DNA of 5,737 nt from contig CAMWHX010000072.1 in NCBI GenBank assembly GCA_947174155.1, positions 1 through 5,737 on the forward strand, read 5' to 3'. How positions within the stretch are numbered: position 1 is the stretch's first letter; the number at the start of each line of letters is the position of its first letter. The DNA is from an uncultured Porphyromonadaceae bacterium (GTDB lineage Bacteria; Bacteroidota; Bacteroidia; Bacteroidales; Muribaculaceae). Below the pieces are notes generated by a model. That model was not told where the DNA came from. It ran no database searches and was given only the letters and a program-made list of their open reading frames with translations. Below, one piece after another: positions 5,703 to 5,737 of this stretch. The translations under genes and the position numbers were made by a program.

Positions 5703-5737
5703 ATGTAATTTTGAATGTTTAATATTGAATTATCGGG

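Noticed and set aside
5711..5730. Direct repeat TTGAAT (5711-5716 and 5725-5730) upstream of the DUF5606-type gene
   Set aside because: It is six bases in AT-rich sequence at the window edge, easily due to chance, and the rest of the upstream region is not visible.
1..5737. Mobile element, CRISPR array, tRNA/rRNA, toxin-antitoxin or defence system
   Set aside because: I found no transposase, integrase, regularly spaced repeats, cloverleaf sequence or known defence domain on either strand. All sizeable coding space is explained by five housekeeping-type genes.

Overview
The window looks like an ordinary chromosomal housekeeping segment from a member of the Bacteroidota, most likely the order Bacteroidales. 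Three things point there: a DUF5606-type protein (a family I know only from this phylum), an HtpG with the long charged C-terminal insertion and NVSRSYLQ motif usual in this group, and A-rich sequence instead of Shine-Dalgarno sites before the starts. A promoter of the Bacteroides -33/-7 type (TTG-N20-TAnnTTTG) also fits. The fairly high GC content of the genes would suit a Muribaculaceae-like or Alistipes-like genome, but that is a guess.

Layout. Positions 1-1459 (minus strand) hold a glycine cleavage pair, gcvT followed by gcvH, with gcvH cut by the window edge. Positions 1460-1732 are a divergent intergenic region. It carries a good gcvT promoter on the minus strand, a weaker back-to-back promoter for the plus-strand gene, and two structured leaders; the gcvT leader contains a possible 8-codon arginine-rich upstream ORF. 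Positions 1733-2971 (plus strand) encode a LolC/LolE-like FtsX-family ABC permease. It converges on htpG (3024-5060, minus strand) across a 52-bp gap with no clear terminator. Positions 5061-5273 hold the htpG leader, with a perfect 7-bp inverted repeat, and two tandem intrinsic terminators for the DUF5606-type gene at 5274-5702 (minus strand).

How the genes work together. GcvT and GcvH are two of the four components of the glycine cleavage system; GcvP and Lpd are not in the window. The permease would need a LolD-like ATPase encoded elsewhere. HtpG and the DUF5606-type protein are independent units, separated by terminators. I see no mobile element, CRISPR array, RNA gene, defence system or sign of recent transfer, and no evidence of an undescribed multi-gene system. 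The most interesting sites are regulatory: the gcvT leader and the terminator/sigma-54-like overlap upstream of htpG.
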